From NCBI GenBank assembly GCA_964433975.1, contig CAYSSS010000042.1, positions 1-12,637 of the forward strand: a stretch of 12,637 nucleotides of DNA. The letters run 5' to 3'. Positions 1-6,333 of the stretch are shown one piece after another. The notes below the pieces were generated by a model. The model ran no database searches, was not told the DNA's origin, and worked only from the letters and a program-made list of their open reading frames with translations. The translations under genes and the position numbers were made by a program. How positions within the stretch are numbered: position 1 is the first letter of the stretch; each line of letters starts with the position of its first letter. The DNA comes from 2-01-FULL-45-10 sp964433975. Lineage in GTDB: Bacteria > Omnitrophota > Gorgyraeia > 2-01-FULL-45-10.

Positions 1-7
1 AAGAGGA

Positions 8-985
8 ATGCTCGCCGCTAAATATTACAGCAATACCGATATCCGCCTGGAAGATATACCCAAACCAAAAATAACGGACGGCGAGATCCTCGTCAAGGTA
101 GCAGCCAGCGGGATCTGCGGTACCGACGTCATGGAGTGGTACCGCGTCAAAAAGACGCCGCGCGTTCTGGGCCACGAGATCGCCGGCACCATCGTAGAAT
201 CAAAATCGCCAAGATACGCCGCCGGACTTAGAGTATTCGTTAGCCATCATGTCGCCTGTAATGAGTGCAAATATTGCCTGTCGGGGAATCATACCGCCTG
301 TGAAACGCTGCATACGGGCAATTACGATCCGGGCGGCTACAGCGAATTTGTAAGGGTGCCCGCGATAAATGTTGATAGAGGCGTGTATATACTGCCCGAC
401 CATCTCTCTTTCGCCGAAGCGACTATGATCGAACCGCTGGCATGCGCGCTCAGGGGCCAGAGGGTTATCGATGTAAAGAAAGACGCCGTAGTCATGGTGC
501 TCGGCTCTGGCGTATCGGGCCTCTTGAATATATTGGTCGCCAAATTAAAGGGCGCTAAAGTGATAGCCACTGACGTAGACGCGTACCGGCTTAAGAAGGC
601 GAAAGAGTGCGGCGCCGATGAGGTCCTGCATGCTGAAAAAGCGGGCGATATCAGGGCCGATAAGATCATTGTATGTACCGGGGCGCTTTCGGCGATAGGA
701 CAGGCCTTCCGGTCTATCGACCGGAAGGGGACGATCCTCCTCTTCGCGATTCCGGATAAAAATATTGAAATTCCGACGGTCGATATGTGGAGAAACGAGA
801 TAACCGTCACCTCTTCTTACGGCGCTGCGGCAGACGACCTCGCAGAAGCCCTGGAGCTCATATCAAGCGGTAAATTGGATATGAAGCCGCTGATAACTCA
901 CAAGCTACCATTAAAGAAGATACAGGAAGGATTCAGGTTAGTCGCACAGGCGAAAGAATCGCTTAAGGTCGTTCTGGAGCCTTGA
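8..985 (+). CDS. Zinc-dependent medium-chain alcohol/polyol dehydrogenase
   Basis: A 325-aa member of the medium-chain dehydrogenase/reductase superfamily, expected to oxidise an alcohol or polyol (sorbitol or threonine dehydrogenase-like) with NAD in the cytosol. The GroES-like N-terminal half carries catalytic zinc ligands Cys37 (CGTD), His56-Glu57 (GHE) and Glu142 (IEPLA, the glutamate typical of the sorbitol dehydrogenase branch). The structural zinc site is Cys84, Cys87, Cys90 and Cys98. The Rossmann half has GSGVSG at 166-171, and Asp189 at the end of the second strand suggests NAD rather than NADP. The start follows an AAGAGG Shine-Dalgarno at 1-6, although the spacing is very short. 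Length is slightly under the usual 340-350 aa. The substrate cannot be read from the sequence. The gene before it lies outside the window, and a repeat-filled gap separates it from hisG. Confidence 0.93.
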   Translation: MLAAKYYSNTDIRLEDIPKPKITDGEILVKVAASGICGTDVMEWYRVKKTPRVLGHEIAGTIVESKSPRYAAGLRVFVSHHVACNECKYCLSGNHTACETLHTGNYDPGGYSEFVRVPAINVDRGVYILPDHLSFAEATMIEPLACALRGQRVIDVKKDAVVMVLGSGVSGLLNILVAKLKGAKVIATDVDAYRLKKAKECGADEVLHAEKAGDIRADKIIVCTGALSAIGQAFRSIDRKGTILLFAIPDKNIEIPTVDMWRNEITVTSSYGAAADDLAEALELISSGKLDMKPLITHKLPLKKIQEGFRLVAQAKESLKVVLEP

Positions 986-1013
986 ACGTAATCGGCGATG
1001 ATATTGATCCTTC

Positions 1014-1103
1014 GGCCCTTCGACAGGCTCAGGGCCGATGGTGAGCAAAGTCGAACCATCGGCAAAAGCTCAGGATCAATGGTGAGCATGGTCGAACCAT
1101 TGA
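1014..1103. repeat. REP-like tandem palindromes with conserved GAGC..GTCGA loops
   Basis: Three consecutive hairpins fill the gap between the dehydrogenase and hisG. The first pairs GGCCCT (1014-1019) with AGGGCC (1031-1036). The second pairs GCCGATGGT (1034-1042) with ACCATCGGC (1055-1063), nine pairs. The third pairs TCAATGGT (1076-1083) with ACCATTGA (1096-1103), eight pairs. The second and third loops are near-identical 12-mers, GAGCAAAGTCGA and GAGCATGGTCGA, and the first loop (TCGACAGGCTC) is their reverse-complement type. Arms vary while loops are conserved, as in REP-like dispersed repeats. Sequences of the kind TTCGACAGGCTCAGG are familiar from many bacterial genomes, which I recall but have not searched. 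It could act as a transcription attenuator or be a passive mobile repeat. Confidence 0.8.
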
Positions 1104-1127
1104 CTTTGTGCGCTGTGGTGTGATAAT
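1100..1127 (+). promoter_or_regulatory. Candidate sigma70-type promoter for hisG
   Basis: TTGACT (1100-1105) and GATAAT (1122-1127) are separated by 16 bases, and TG at 1119-1120 forms an extended -10. Transcription would begin around 1133-1136, giving a leader of about 20 nt before the hisG ATG at 1155. This agrees with that start and not with the upstream ATG at 1131, which would lie at or before the transcript start. The -35 box overlaps the right arm of the last REP-like hairpin. An overlapping TATAAT at 1127-1132 would need a 21-base spacer to the same -35 and is less likely. Confidence 0.5.
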
Positions 1128-1154
1128 ATAATGACTCACAAAAGAGGGAATTAT

Positions 1155-2039
1155 ATGGCAGATACTGCAAAGAAATTAAAATTAGGGTTACCCAAGGGCA
1201 GCCTTCAGGAAGCTACGGTGAGGATGTTCAAGAAGGCCGGCTTCATGATAGGCATAAGCGAGAGGTCCTATTTCCCCTCGGTGGATGACGAGGAGATAGA
1301 GGCGATACTCTTCAGGGCCCAGGAGATGTCGAGATACGTCGAGGACGGTATCCTTGATGTAGGCATTACGGGCAATGACTGGATATTGGAGAACTCTTCC
1401 AATGTCGTCAGGGTGGCGGAGCTTATATACGCGAAGCAGAGCATGAGGCCCGTCAGGTGGGTCCTCGCGGTGCCGCAGGACTCAAAGGTGAAGAGCGTGA
1501 AGGATCTGAAAGGCAAGAGGATAGCGACCGAACTCGTCAACGTGACCAAGAATTATCTCAAGAAGAATAAGGTCAAGGCCGAGGTGGAGTTCAGCTGGGG
1601 AGCCACGGAGGTCAAGGCCATCATTGGAATAGACGCCATAGTGGAAGTCACCGAGACCGGTTCCTCCCTGAGGGCCAACAAGTTAAGAGAGGTGGCGACC
1701 GTCTGCGAATCTACAACGCAGCTCATAGCCAATAGGAAGAGCTGGCTGAACCCGTGGAAGAGGGCGAAGATAGAGAATATGGCCATGCTTCTTAAAGGAG
1801 CGATAATGGCCGAGGAGAAGGTGGGCCTGAAGATGAACGTCTCCAAGAAGGACCTGAAGGCCGTGCTGGCGCTGCTGCCGGCGATGAAGATGCCCACCGT
1901 ATCGACTCTTTCGGACCCAGCCTGGTGCGATGTGGACACGATCATCGACGAGAAGACGGCTAAAAGAATAATCCCGGAATTAAAGAGAGCGGGTGCCCAG
2001 GGCATTATAGAGTACCCTTTAAATAAAGTCATCTATTAA
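1155..2039 (+). CDS. hisG: ATP phosphoribosyltransferase, long form
   Basis: Catalyses the first step of histidine synthesis: ATP plus PRPP gives N1-(5-phosphoribosyl)-ATP and pyrophosphate, in the cytosol. The 294-aa protein has the N-terminal LGLPKGSLQ (10-18), GITGNDW (70-76), ELVNVTKNYL (126-135), and the PRPP-binding loop around VEVTETGSSLRAN (163-175). Residues from about 210 form the C-terminal ferredoxin-like regulatory domain (HisG_C), so this is the long, histidine-feedback-regulated class that does not need HisZ. The ATG at 1155 was chosen over the in-frame ATG at 1131: AAAGAGGGAA (1141-1150) is a good Shine-Dalgarno for 1155, homology begins right after it, and the candidate promoter would not transcribe 1131. 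No other his gene is in the window, so the pathway is dispersed here. Its substrate PRPP is made by the prs product encoded at the right end. Confidence 0.97.
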   Translation: MADTAKKLKLGLPKGSLQEATVRMFKKAGFMIGISERSYFPSVDDEEIEAILFRAQEMSRYVEDGILDVGITGNDWILENSSNVVRVAELIYAKQSMRPVRWVLAVPQDSKVKSVKDLKGKRIATELVNVTKNYLKKNKVKAEVEFSWGATEVKAIIGIDAIVEVTETGSSLRANKLREVATVCESTTQLIANRKSWLNPWKRAKIENMAMLLKGAIMAEEKVGLKMNVSKKDLKAVLALLPAMKMPTVSTLSDPAWCDVDTIIDEKTAKRIIPELKRAGAQGIIEYPLNKVIY

Positions 2040-2054
2040 AGGAGAGGTCCTTCG

Positions 2055-2098
2055 TCCGCCTTCGGCGGATTCAGGATCAAACTTACTTCGTAAGTTTG
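2055..2098. repeat. Two perfect hairpins with TTC loops between hisG and the small basic protein
   Basis: TCCGCC (2055-2060), loop TTC, GGCGGA (2064-2069) is a six-pair hairpin. CAAACTTAC (2078-2086), loop TTC, GTAAGTTTG (2090-2098) is a nine-pair hairpin. Both are perfect and both are centred on CTTCG. The last paired G of the second is also the first base of the Shine-Dalgarno of the next gene. No T-run follows either stem, so they do not look like simple intrinsic terminators. They share the CTTCG-joint design with repeats at 4564-4614, 8519-8554 and 9202-9262. Confidence 0.8.
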
Positions 2099-2106
2099 GA
2101 GGTGAT
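2098..2106 (+). promoter_or_regulatory. Very strong Shine-Dalgarno abutting a hairpin
   Basis: GGAGGTGAT is a nine-base complement to the 16S rRNA anti-SD tail, five bases before the ATG at 2112. It fixes the start of the 29-aa basic protein. Its first base is the closing base of the hairpin 2078-2098, so folding could partly mask it or stack beside it. Confidence 0.75.
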
Positions 2107-2111
2107 TCGAC

Positions 2112-2201
2112 ATGCCGTGCGGAAGGAAGAGAAAAAGAGCGAAGATGGCGAAGCATAAAAGAAAAAAGAGGATGAGAAGAGATCGCCATAAGAAGAAATA
2201 G
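2112..2201 (+). CDS. 29-aa basic protein, AURKAIP1/COX24 (mS38)-like
   Basis: The product starts MPCGRKRKRAKMAKHKRK and continues to Lys29. It is almost wholly Arg/Lys, with His15 and His26. The pattern of a short G-R-K-R-K-R lead, then MAKHKRKKRMR and a final RHKKK resembles the small bacterial proteins annotated as AURKAIP1/COX24-domain proteins, related to the mitochondrial small-subunit protein mS38. The likely role is therefore a tiny ribosomal small-subunit protein binding rRNA. This rests on pattern recognition; the peptide is too short and biased for firm homology. The near-perfect Shine-Dalgarno at 2098-2106 strongly supports translation at high level. Its stop at 2199-2201 lies inside the region encoding the presumed signal peptide of the following TPR protein, in another frame, which suggests translational coupling. 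Confidence 0.7.
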   Translation: MPCGRKRKRAKMAKHKRKKRMRRDRHKKK

Positions 2202-2271
2202 CAGCACCATCATAGTCGTTAGCATAATTGCCGCACTCTGTTTTTCAAGCAGTTCCAGAGCGGCGCGCGGC
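2188..2271 (+). other. In-frame signal-peptide coding extension of the TPR protein, no canonical start
   Basis: The frame of the TPR gene is open upstream of its first GTG back to 2176. Codons from 2191 read RRNSSTIIVVSIIAALCF followed by SSSSRAARG. This is a textbook export signal: an Arg pair, a hydrophobic core of about 13 residues, then a small/polar region. No ATG, GTG or TTG lies in frame between the TGA at 2173-2175 and 2272. The plausible starts are ATA at 2188 (reading start-R-R-N, with AAGAGAT four bases upstream) or ATC at 2182. It overlaps the end of the 29-aa gene by 14 bases. The C in AALC is not in a good lipobox, because Leu precedes it. Confidence 0.6.
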
Positions 2272-3720
2272 GTGTCGTCAAAAGGGGAAGTATCGTCCGG
2301 AGACTTCAGGATAGAGAAGAAGAGAAGTCTTCCGGACGCCTCCTCCAGAGCGCTTGCCCATTACGCGATGGGCATTATTTATGATAACGAGGGCAGGCCG
2401 GATGACGCCGTCCGAGAATATAAGTCGGCGCTGGCCCTTGAGCCAGAAGTGAGCTATCTGCACTCCAGGCTCGGCACAGACTTTTTTTTGACTAAGGATG
2501 TAGATAAGGCGGTCGAAGAGTTCAAGATCGCCAAGTTTCTTGATCCCAGCGATACAAAACCCAGATTTTTACTTGCGCTCGCCTACACGGCTCTAAACAA
2601 GTTTGACCTCGCTCAAAAAGAGTATGAGGACGTAGTCCGGCTCAATCCGGGCGACATAGCGGCATTAGGTTCTTTGGCAGACCTTCTTGTTATACAGGAG
2701 AAGATGGAGGAGGCCGCCGGAATATACGAGAAGCTTATAGAGAAAGAGAAGGGGTCGAGTCTACTATATTTTAATCTCGGCGTCATCTACTCGAGGCTCG
2801 GCAAGCCCTCTCAGGCTATCGCCATGCTGAACAAGGCGGTTGATCTGGATCATGATTATCTCGAGGCGTACATAGGCCTGGGGGTACTCTGCGAAATGAA
2901 GGAAGATCTCCCCGGCGCGATCTCCAATTTTGAAAAAGCGCTTAAGGTCGACCCTCTGAACATAAAGGTTTACTACTCCTTAGGCGGCGTGTACTACCGC
3001 GCCAAGAAGATAAATGACGCGGCGCATCAGTACGAATTATTAACGAAACTGAACCCGAAGGACCTCGAAGCTTACATTCAGTGGTCCGGGATGTATATAA
3101 GGCTCAAGAAGCCTGAAGAAGCGATAGCGGTTTTAAACAGAGCTCTTTCAGAAAATATCAGAGAGACGTCCCTCTATCTTGCGCTCGGGTACGCGTACAG
3201 CGCGGCTTCGCGTGAGGCGGACGCCCTGAAATACTACAGGATGGCTCTTGACATGAGCCCGGAGAGCGCGTTAGTTCGCTTTCATATGGGCGCATATTAT
3301 GATAAGATAAGAGAACGTCCTATGGCTGTAAGCGAATTTCGCGAAGCGATAAGACTCGACCCGAAATTTTCGGATGCGTATAACTATCTCGGGTATATGT
3401 ACGCCGAGGAAGGTTCGAATCTTGACGAGGCGATCGCGCTTATAAAGAAGGCCGTAGAGATGGAGCCGGGTAACGGCGCCTACATAGATTCGCTCGGCTG
3501 GGCATATTTTCAGAAGGGCATGATAGACGAAGCATTAGTAGAGCTGGAGAAGGCGGTGAAGCTCGAACCGGACGATCCCACGGTGCGCGAGCATATGGGC
3601 GACGCCTATTTCGAGAATGGGCTCTTGACCCAGGCGCGCGCCCAATGGCAGAAGTCTCTAAGGCTCGATCCGAAACAGGATAAAGTAAAAGAAAAGTTAA
3701 GAAAGAAGAAGAAGAAGTAG
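2272..3720 (+). CDS. TPR-repeat protein, probably exported
   Basis: From the GTG at 2272 the product has 482 aa. It is almost entirely a solenoid of 13 consecutive tetratricopeptide repeats of 34 residues, from about residue 26 to 468. Each shows the usual pattern, for example YxxLGxxYxxxxxxxxAxxxxxxAlxldP. The 11th repeat has one extra residue (EEGSNLDEA). A Lys-rich tail (KLRKKKKK) ends it. No enzymatic domain is visible; such proteins are scaffolds for protein-protein contacts. The GTG has no convincing Shine-Dalgarno and sits just after an unannotated signal peptide (see 2188-2271), so the true start is probably upstream and the protein probably periplasmic. The purine-rich 3' end, a run of GAAGAAG, leads into the transketolase gene six bases later and may serve as its ribosome-binding region, pointing to co-transcription. 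Confidence 0.9.
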   Translation: MSSKGEVSSGDFRIEKKRSLPDASSRALAHYAMGIIYDNEGRPDDAVREYKSALALEPEVSYLHSRLGTDFFLTKDVDKAVEEFKIAKFLDPSDTKPRFLLALAYTALNKFDLAQKEYEDVVRLNPGDIAALGSLADLLVIQEKMEEAAGIYEKLIEKEKGSSLLYFNLGVIYSRLGKPSQAIAMLNKAVDLDHDYLEAYIGLGVLCEMKEDLPGAISNFEKALKVDPLNIKVYYSLGGVYYRAKKINDAAHQYELLTKLNPKDLEAYIQWSGMYIRLKKPEEAIAVLNRALSENIRETSLYLALGYAYSAASREADALKYYRMALDMSPESALVRFHMGAYYDKIRERPMAVSEFREAIRLDPKFSDAYNYLGYMYAEEGSNLDEAIALIKKAVEMEPGNGAYIDSLGWAYFQKGMIDEALVELEKAVKLEPDDPTVREHMGDAYFENGLLTQARAQWQKSLRLDPKQDKVKEKLRKKKKK

Positions 3721-3726
3721 AAGAAG

Positions 3727-4563
3727 ATGTCGAAAAAACCGGATATAAAAGAATTAAAGAGGAAGGCCGTTGGGATACGCAAGGACGTCCTGAGGATGCT
3801 TACTGCCGCGGGATCCGGGCATACCGGCGGGAGCTTGTCGATAGTCGACATACTGATCGCTTTATATTACTACGAGATGCGCAATGACCCAAAAAAACCG
3901 GAATGGCCCGGGCGGGACAGGTTTTTACTTTCCAAAGGGCATGGGTGTCCGGCGCTCTACGCCGTGCTTGCCGAAAAAGGCTATTTCAGAAAAGAAGATC
4001 TTCCGGGTTTAAGAAAACTTGGAAGCAAATTACAGGGCCATCCGCAAATAGGACTTGAAGGGATAGAGATATCGAGCGGCTCTCTTGGGCAGGGGCTATC
4101 GATAGCCAACGGCATGGCCCTGGCGGCGCGCCTCGATAAATTGGATACAAGAATATACTGTCTGATGGGAGACGGAGAGACCAATGAGGGCCAGGTATGG
4201 GAGGCCGCCATGACCGCATCCCACTATAAGCTCGACAGCCTCTGCGCCATCATAGATTATAACAAGCTCCAGATAGACGGGTTCTGCTGCGAGATCAAAG
4301 ATATGGGCGCGTATCTGGATAAATGGAAGAGCTTCGGCTGGCACGTGCTAGAGACGGACGGCCACGATATAGGGAAGCTTATGGACGCGTTCGATAAGGC
4401 TAAGACCGTTAAGGGAATGCCGACGGTAATCGTCGCCCATACCATAAAAGGCAAAGGCGTTTCGTTCGTGGAGAACAAGGTCCAGTGGCACGGGATATCG
4501 CCTAAGGCCGAAGAGTGCGAACGCGCCATAAAAGAATTAGACGAAGAACTAAAGAAGATATAA
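3727..4563 (+). CDS. tktA: Transketolase, N-terminal (TPP-binding) subunit
   Basis: A 278-aa protein matching the N-terminal third of transketolase. It binds thiamine diphosphate and Mg for two-carbon transfers between sugar phosphates in the non-oxidative pentose phosphate pathway. Visible motifs are GHTGG (31-35), KGHG (70-73), HPQ and SSGSLGQGLS in the substrate/TPP channel, and the TPP/Mg motif GDGETNEG (148-155) with DYNKLQIDG (177-185), where Asn179 is the expected metal ligand. The protein ends where the Pyr domain would begin; that domain is encoded separately at 7425-8384. Split transketolases are common in archaea and several bacterial phyla, usually as neighbouring genes. Here about 2.9 kb with two unrelated genes intervenes. 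The ATG follows the TPR stop by six bases in a purine-rich tract. Confidence 0.93.
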   Translation: MSKKPDIKELKRKAVGIRKDVLRMLTAAGSGHTGGSLSIVDILIALYYYEMRNDPKKPEWPGRDRFLLSKGHGCPALYAVLAEKGYFRKEDLPGLRKLGSKLQGHPQIGLEGIEISSGSLGQGLSIANGMALAARLDKLDTRIYCLMGDGETNEGQVWEAAMTASHYKLDSLCAIIDYNKLQIDGFCCEIKDMGAYLDKWKSFGWHVLETDGHDIGKLMDAFDKAKTVKGMPTVIVAHTIKGKGVSFVENKVQWHGISPKAEECERAIKELDEELKKI

Positions 4564-4614
4564 GGTCTACTTCGCCATTCAACCCGTAAAATTCGGGTAT
4601 GGCTTCGTAGCACC
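4564..4614. repeat. Long imperfect hairpin with symmetric TTC/TTC internal loop
   Basis: Immediately after the transketolase stop, GGTCTAC (4564-4570) pairs with GTAGCACC (4607-4614, one bulged C). Then come facing TTC/TTC triplets (4571-4573 and 4604-4606), GCCAT (4574-4578) with ATGGC (4599-4603), and ACCCG (4582-4586) with CGGGT (4594-4598) around a 7-nt loop. No T-run follows, so it is not a standard terminator. CTTCG appears in the same orientation in both arms, as in the other members of the proposed repeat family. The remaining gap to 4686 holds only a small GCTAT-TG-ATAGC hairpin (4644-4655). Confidence 0.75.
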
Positions 4615-4686
4615 TTGCAGTTAATTGCTGCGAAGCCTAACCGGCTATTGATAGCTGAAGGGCGGAGCAGAATAAGGAGACTCTTC

Positions 4687-6333
4687 ATGATACCGCGTAA
4701 ATGGAAGATGTATATCAAGATGTACTGGGTAAAGATAACGATCGTGGTGGTCATACTGCTGGTGGTCGTCTTGGCAATCGTGGGCCTGAATTCACTCGAG
4801 TCGTACTACAGGAATATCACTCTGGCTACGATGCCGGTAAACCTGCTTATGGTAGCGTTAAACGCCACGATATTTGTCTTCATGTATATGACTTTCATGA
4901 AGGGCGGTTTCTCAAAGCTGAGTAATAAACTCAGAGTGCGCGGCGACTTTGTCAATATTAAATGGTCCGATGTCATAGGAATGGAGAACGTCAAAGAGGA
5001 GGCGATGGAAGTCGTCCAATTGATAAAAGACAGGGTGCGCGTCAAGAAGATAGGCGGTAAGATCCTGCGCGGCATACTGATGTTCGGGCCTCCGGGCTGC
5101 GGCAAGACATATCTGGCAAAGGCCATAGCTACTGAGGCCGGAATGCCTTTTATCTCCATGTCCGGCAGTGAATTCGTGGAGATATTCGTCGGAGTCGGAG
5201 CGTCGCGCGTAAGAGGACTATTCAAGAAAGCGAGACAGCTCGCGTACGGTAACGGCGGATGCATAATATTCATAGACGAGCTCGACGCCATCGCCCGCAA
5301 GAGAGTATTCTCGGCATTCGGAGGCACCGAAGAGACGAACTCCACGCAGAATCAGCTCCTGGCGGAGATGGACGGGCTGCAGGAATTAAAAGATAAGCAT
5401 GGCGAACCTTCTCCCGAACAGAACATTATAGTTATCGGGGCGACGAACGCTCCGGAAGATACCATAGACAGGGCATTGCGGCGCCCGGGACGTTTCGACA
5501 GGATAGTCTATATAGAAAAACCCGGCCTTGAAGACAGGGAGAAGCTCTTCACCTACTATCTTAACAAAGTCGAAGCCGATAAATCGCTCGATATAGGGCG
5601 GCTCGCGAGAAAAGCGATAGAAAAATCGCCCGCCGACATAGAGAATATAGTGAAAGAGGCCGCTTTGGTAGCCACAAAAAAAGGCCGCGACAAAGTTATA
5701 CTCGAAGATATAAGCGAAGCTATGGAGAGGATAGATATAGGATTGAAGCGAAGAATTACGATGACGCCGCACGAGAGGGAGGTGACCGCCTGTCATGAGG
5801 CCGGCCATGCCGTGGTCATTTACATACTGCATCCTACCGACGACGTCTTTAAGATCTCGATCATACCGAGGAAAGATACGCTCGGCGTAGTTTATCATCC
5901 ACCCAGAGAAGAGCTTTACCACCACACAAAAGATAAATTACTTGCCGACATAATGGTATCTTTGGCCGGCTATGCGGCGGAAAAGATGCGGTTTAATATG
6001 ACATCCAGTGGATGTGAAAGCGATTTTCAAAAAGCGATGTGGATCGCGCATCGTATGGTATGGCAGCATGGAATGGGTAACGCCGGACTGCTGGGTGATT
6101 ATACGATCATCCCAGCATCTCAGCTCTCCGACAACATAAAAGAGCAGTTAAACCAGGAGACGCAAAATATAATACAGGGATGCCTGAAATCGGTCGAAGA
6201 GCTTTTGATGAATGAAAAACCGATCCTCGAAAGACTTATTAAGGAGTTATTGGCCAAAGAAGAGCTGGAGTACGACGAGGTGGAGGCGATCTTTAACGAA
6301 TTCGGCAAGACACACATAAAGAGCAAATGGTAG
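4687..6333 (+). CDS. ftsH: FtsH-type membrane AAA+ zinc metalloprotease, short-loop variant
   Basis: A 548-aa ATP-dependent protease of the inner membrane that unfolds and degrades membrane and cytosolic proteins as a hexamer. Two N-terminal membrane segments (about 15-34 and 49-71) are followed by the AAA+ module: Walker A GPPGCGKT (134-141), pore-loop FVG (167-169), Walker B IIFIDELDA (193-201) and the second region of homology with GATNAPE and RRPGRFDR (251-272). The M41 peptidase domain has HEAGH (370-374) and the third zinc ligand Asp446. The loop between the membrane segments is only about 14 residues, whereas canonical FtsH has a folded periplasmic domain of roughly 70, which accounts for the short total length. 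The ATG at 4687 has AAGGAGA seven bases upstream; the open frame from the TTG at 4615 is not needed. The stop overlaps the next start (ATGGTAG), so the two are translationally coupled. Confidence 0.93.
   Translation: MIPRKWKMYIKMYWVKITIVVVILLVVVLAIVGLNSLESYYRNITLATMPVNLLMVALNATIFVFMYMTFMKGGFSKLSNKLRVRGDFVNIKWSDVIGMENVKEEAMEVVQLIKDRVRVKKIGGKILRGILMFGPPGCGKTYLAKAIATEAGMPFISMSGSEFVEIFVGVGASRVRGLFKKARQLAYGNGGCIIFIDELDAIARKRVFSAFGGTEETNSTQNQLLAEMDGLQELKDKHGEPSPEQNIIVIGATNAPEDTIDRALRRPGRFDRIVYIEKPGLEDREKLFTYYLNKVEADKSLDIGRLARKAIEKSPADIENIVKEAALVATKKGRDKVILEDISEAMERIDIGLKRRITMTPHEREVTACHEAGHAVVIYILHPTDDVFKISIIPRKDTLGVVYHPPREELYHHTKDKLLADIMVSLAGYAAEKMRFNMTSSGCESDFQKAMWIAHRMVWQHGMGNAGLLGDYTIIPASQLSDNIKEQLNQETQNIIQGCLKSVEELLMNEKPILERLIKELLAKEELEYDEVEAIFNEFGKTHIKSKW

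Noticed and set aside
1131..1154. Longer hisG start at ATG 1131 adding MTHKRGNY
   Set aside because: AAAGAGGGAA lies correctly for 1155, family homology starts after it, and the candidate -10 box overlaps 1131.
2233..2250. Lipobox at the Cys of the TPR signal region
   Set aside because: The residue before Cys is Leu (AALC), where Gly, Ala or Ser is needed; an ordinary cleavable signal is more likely.
4615..4686. TTG-start N-terminal extension of the FtsH-type protease
   Set aside because: It contains a small hairpin and no Shine-Dalgarno for 4615; AAGGAGA fits ATG 4687 and the protein then starts just before its first membrane segment.
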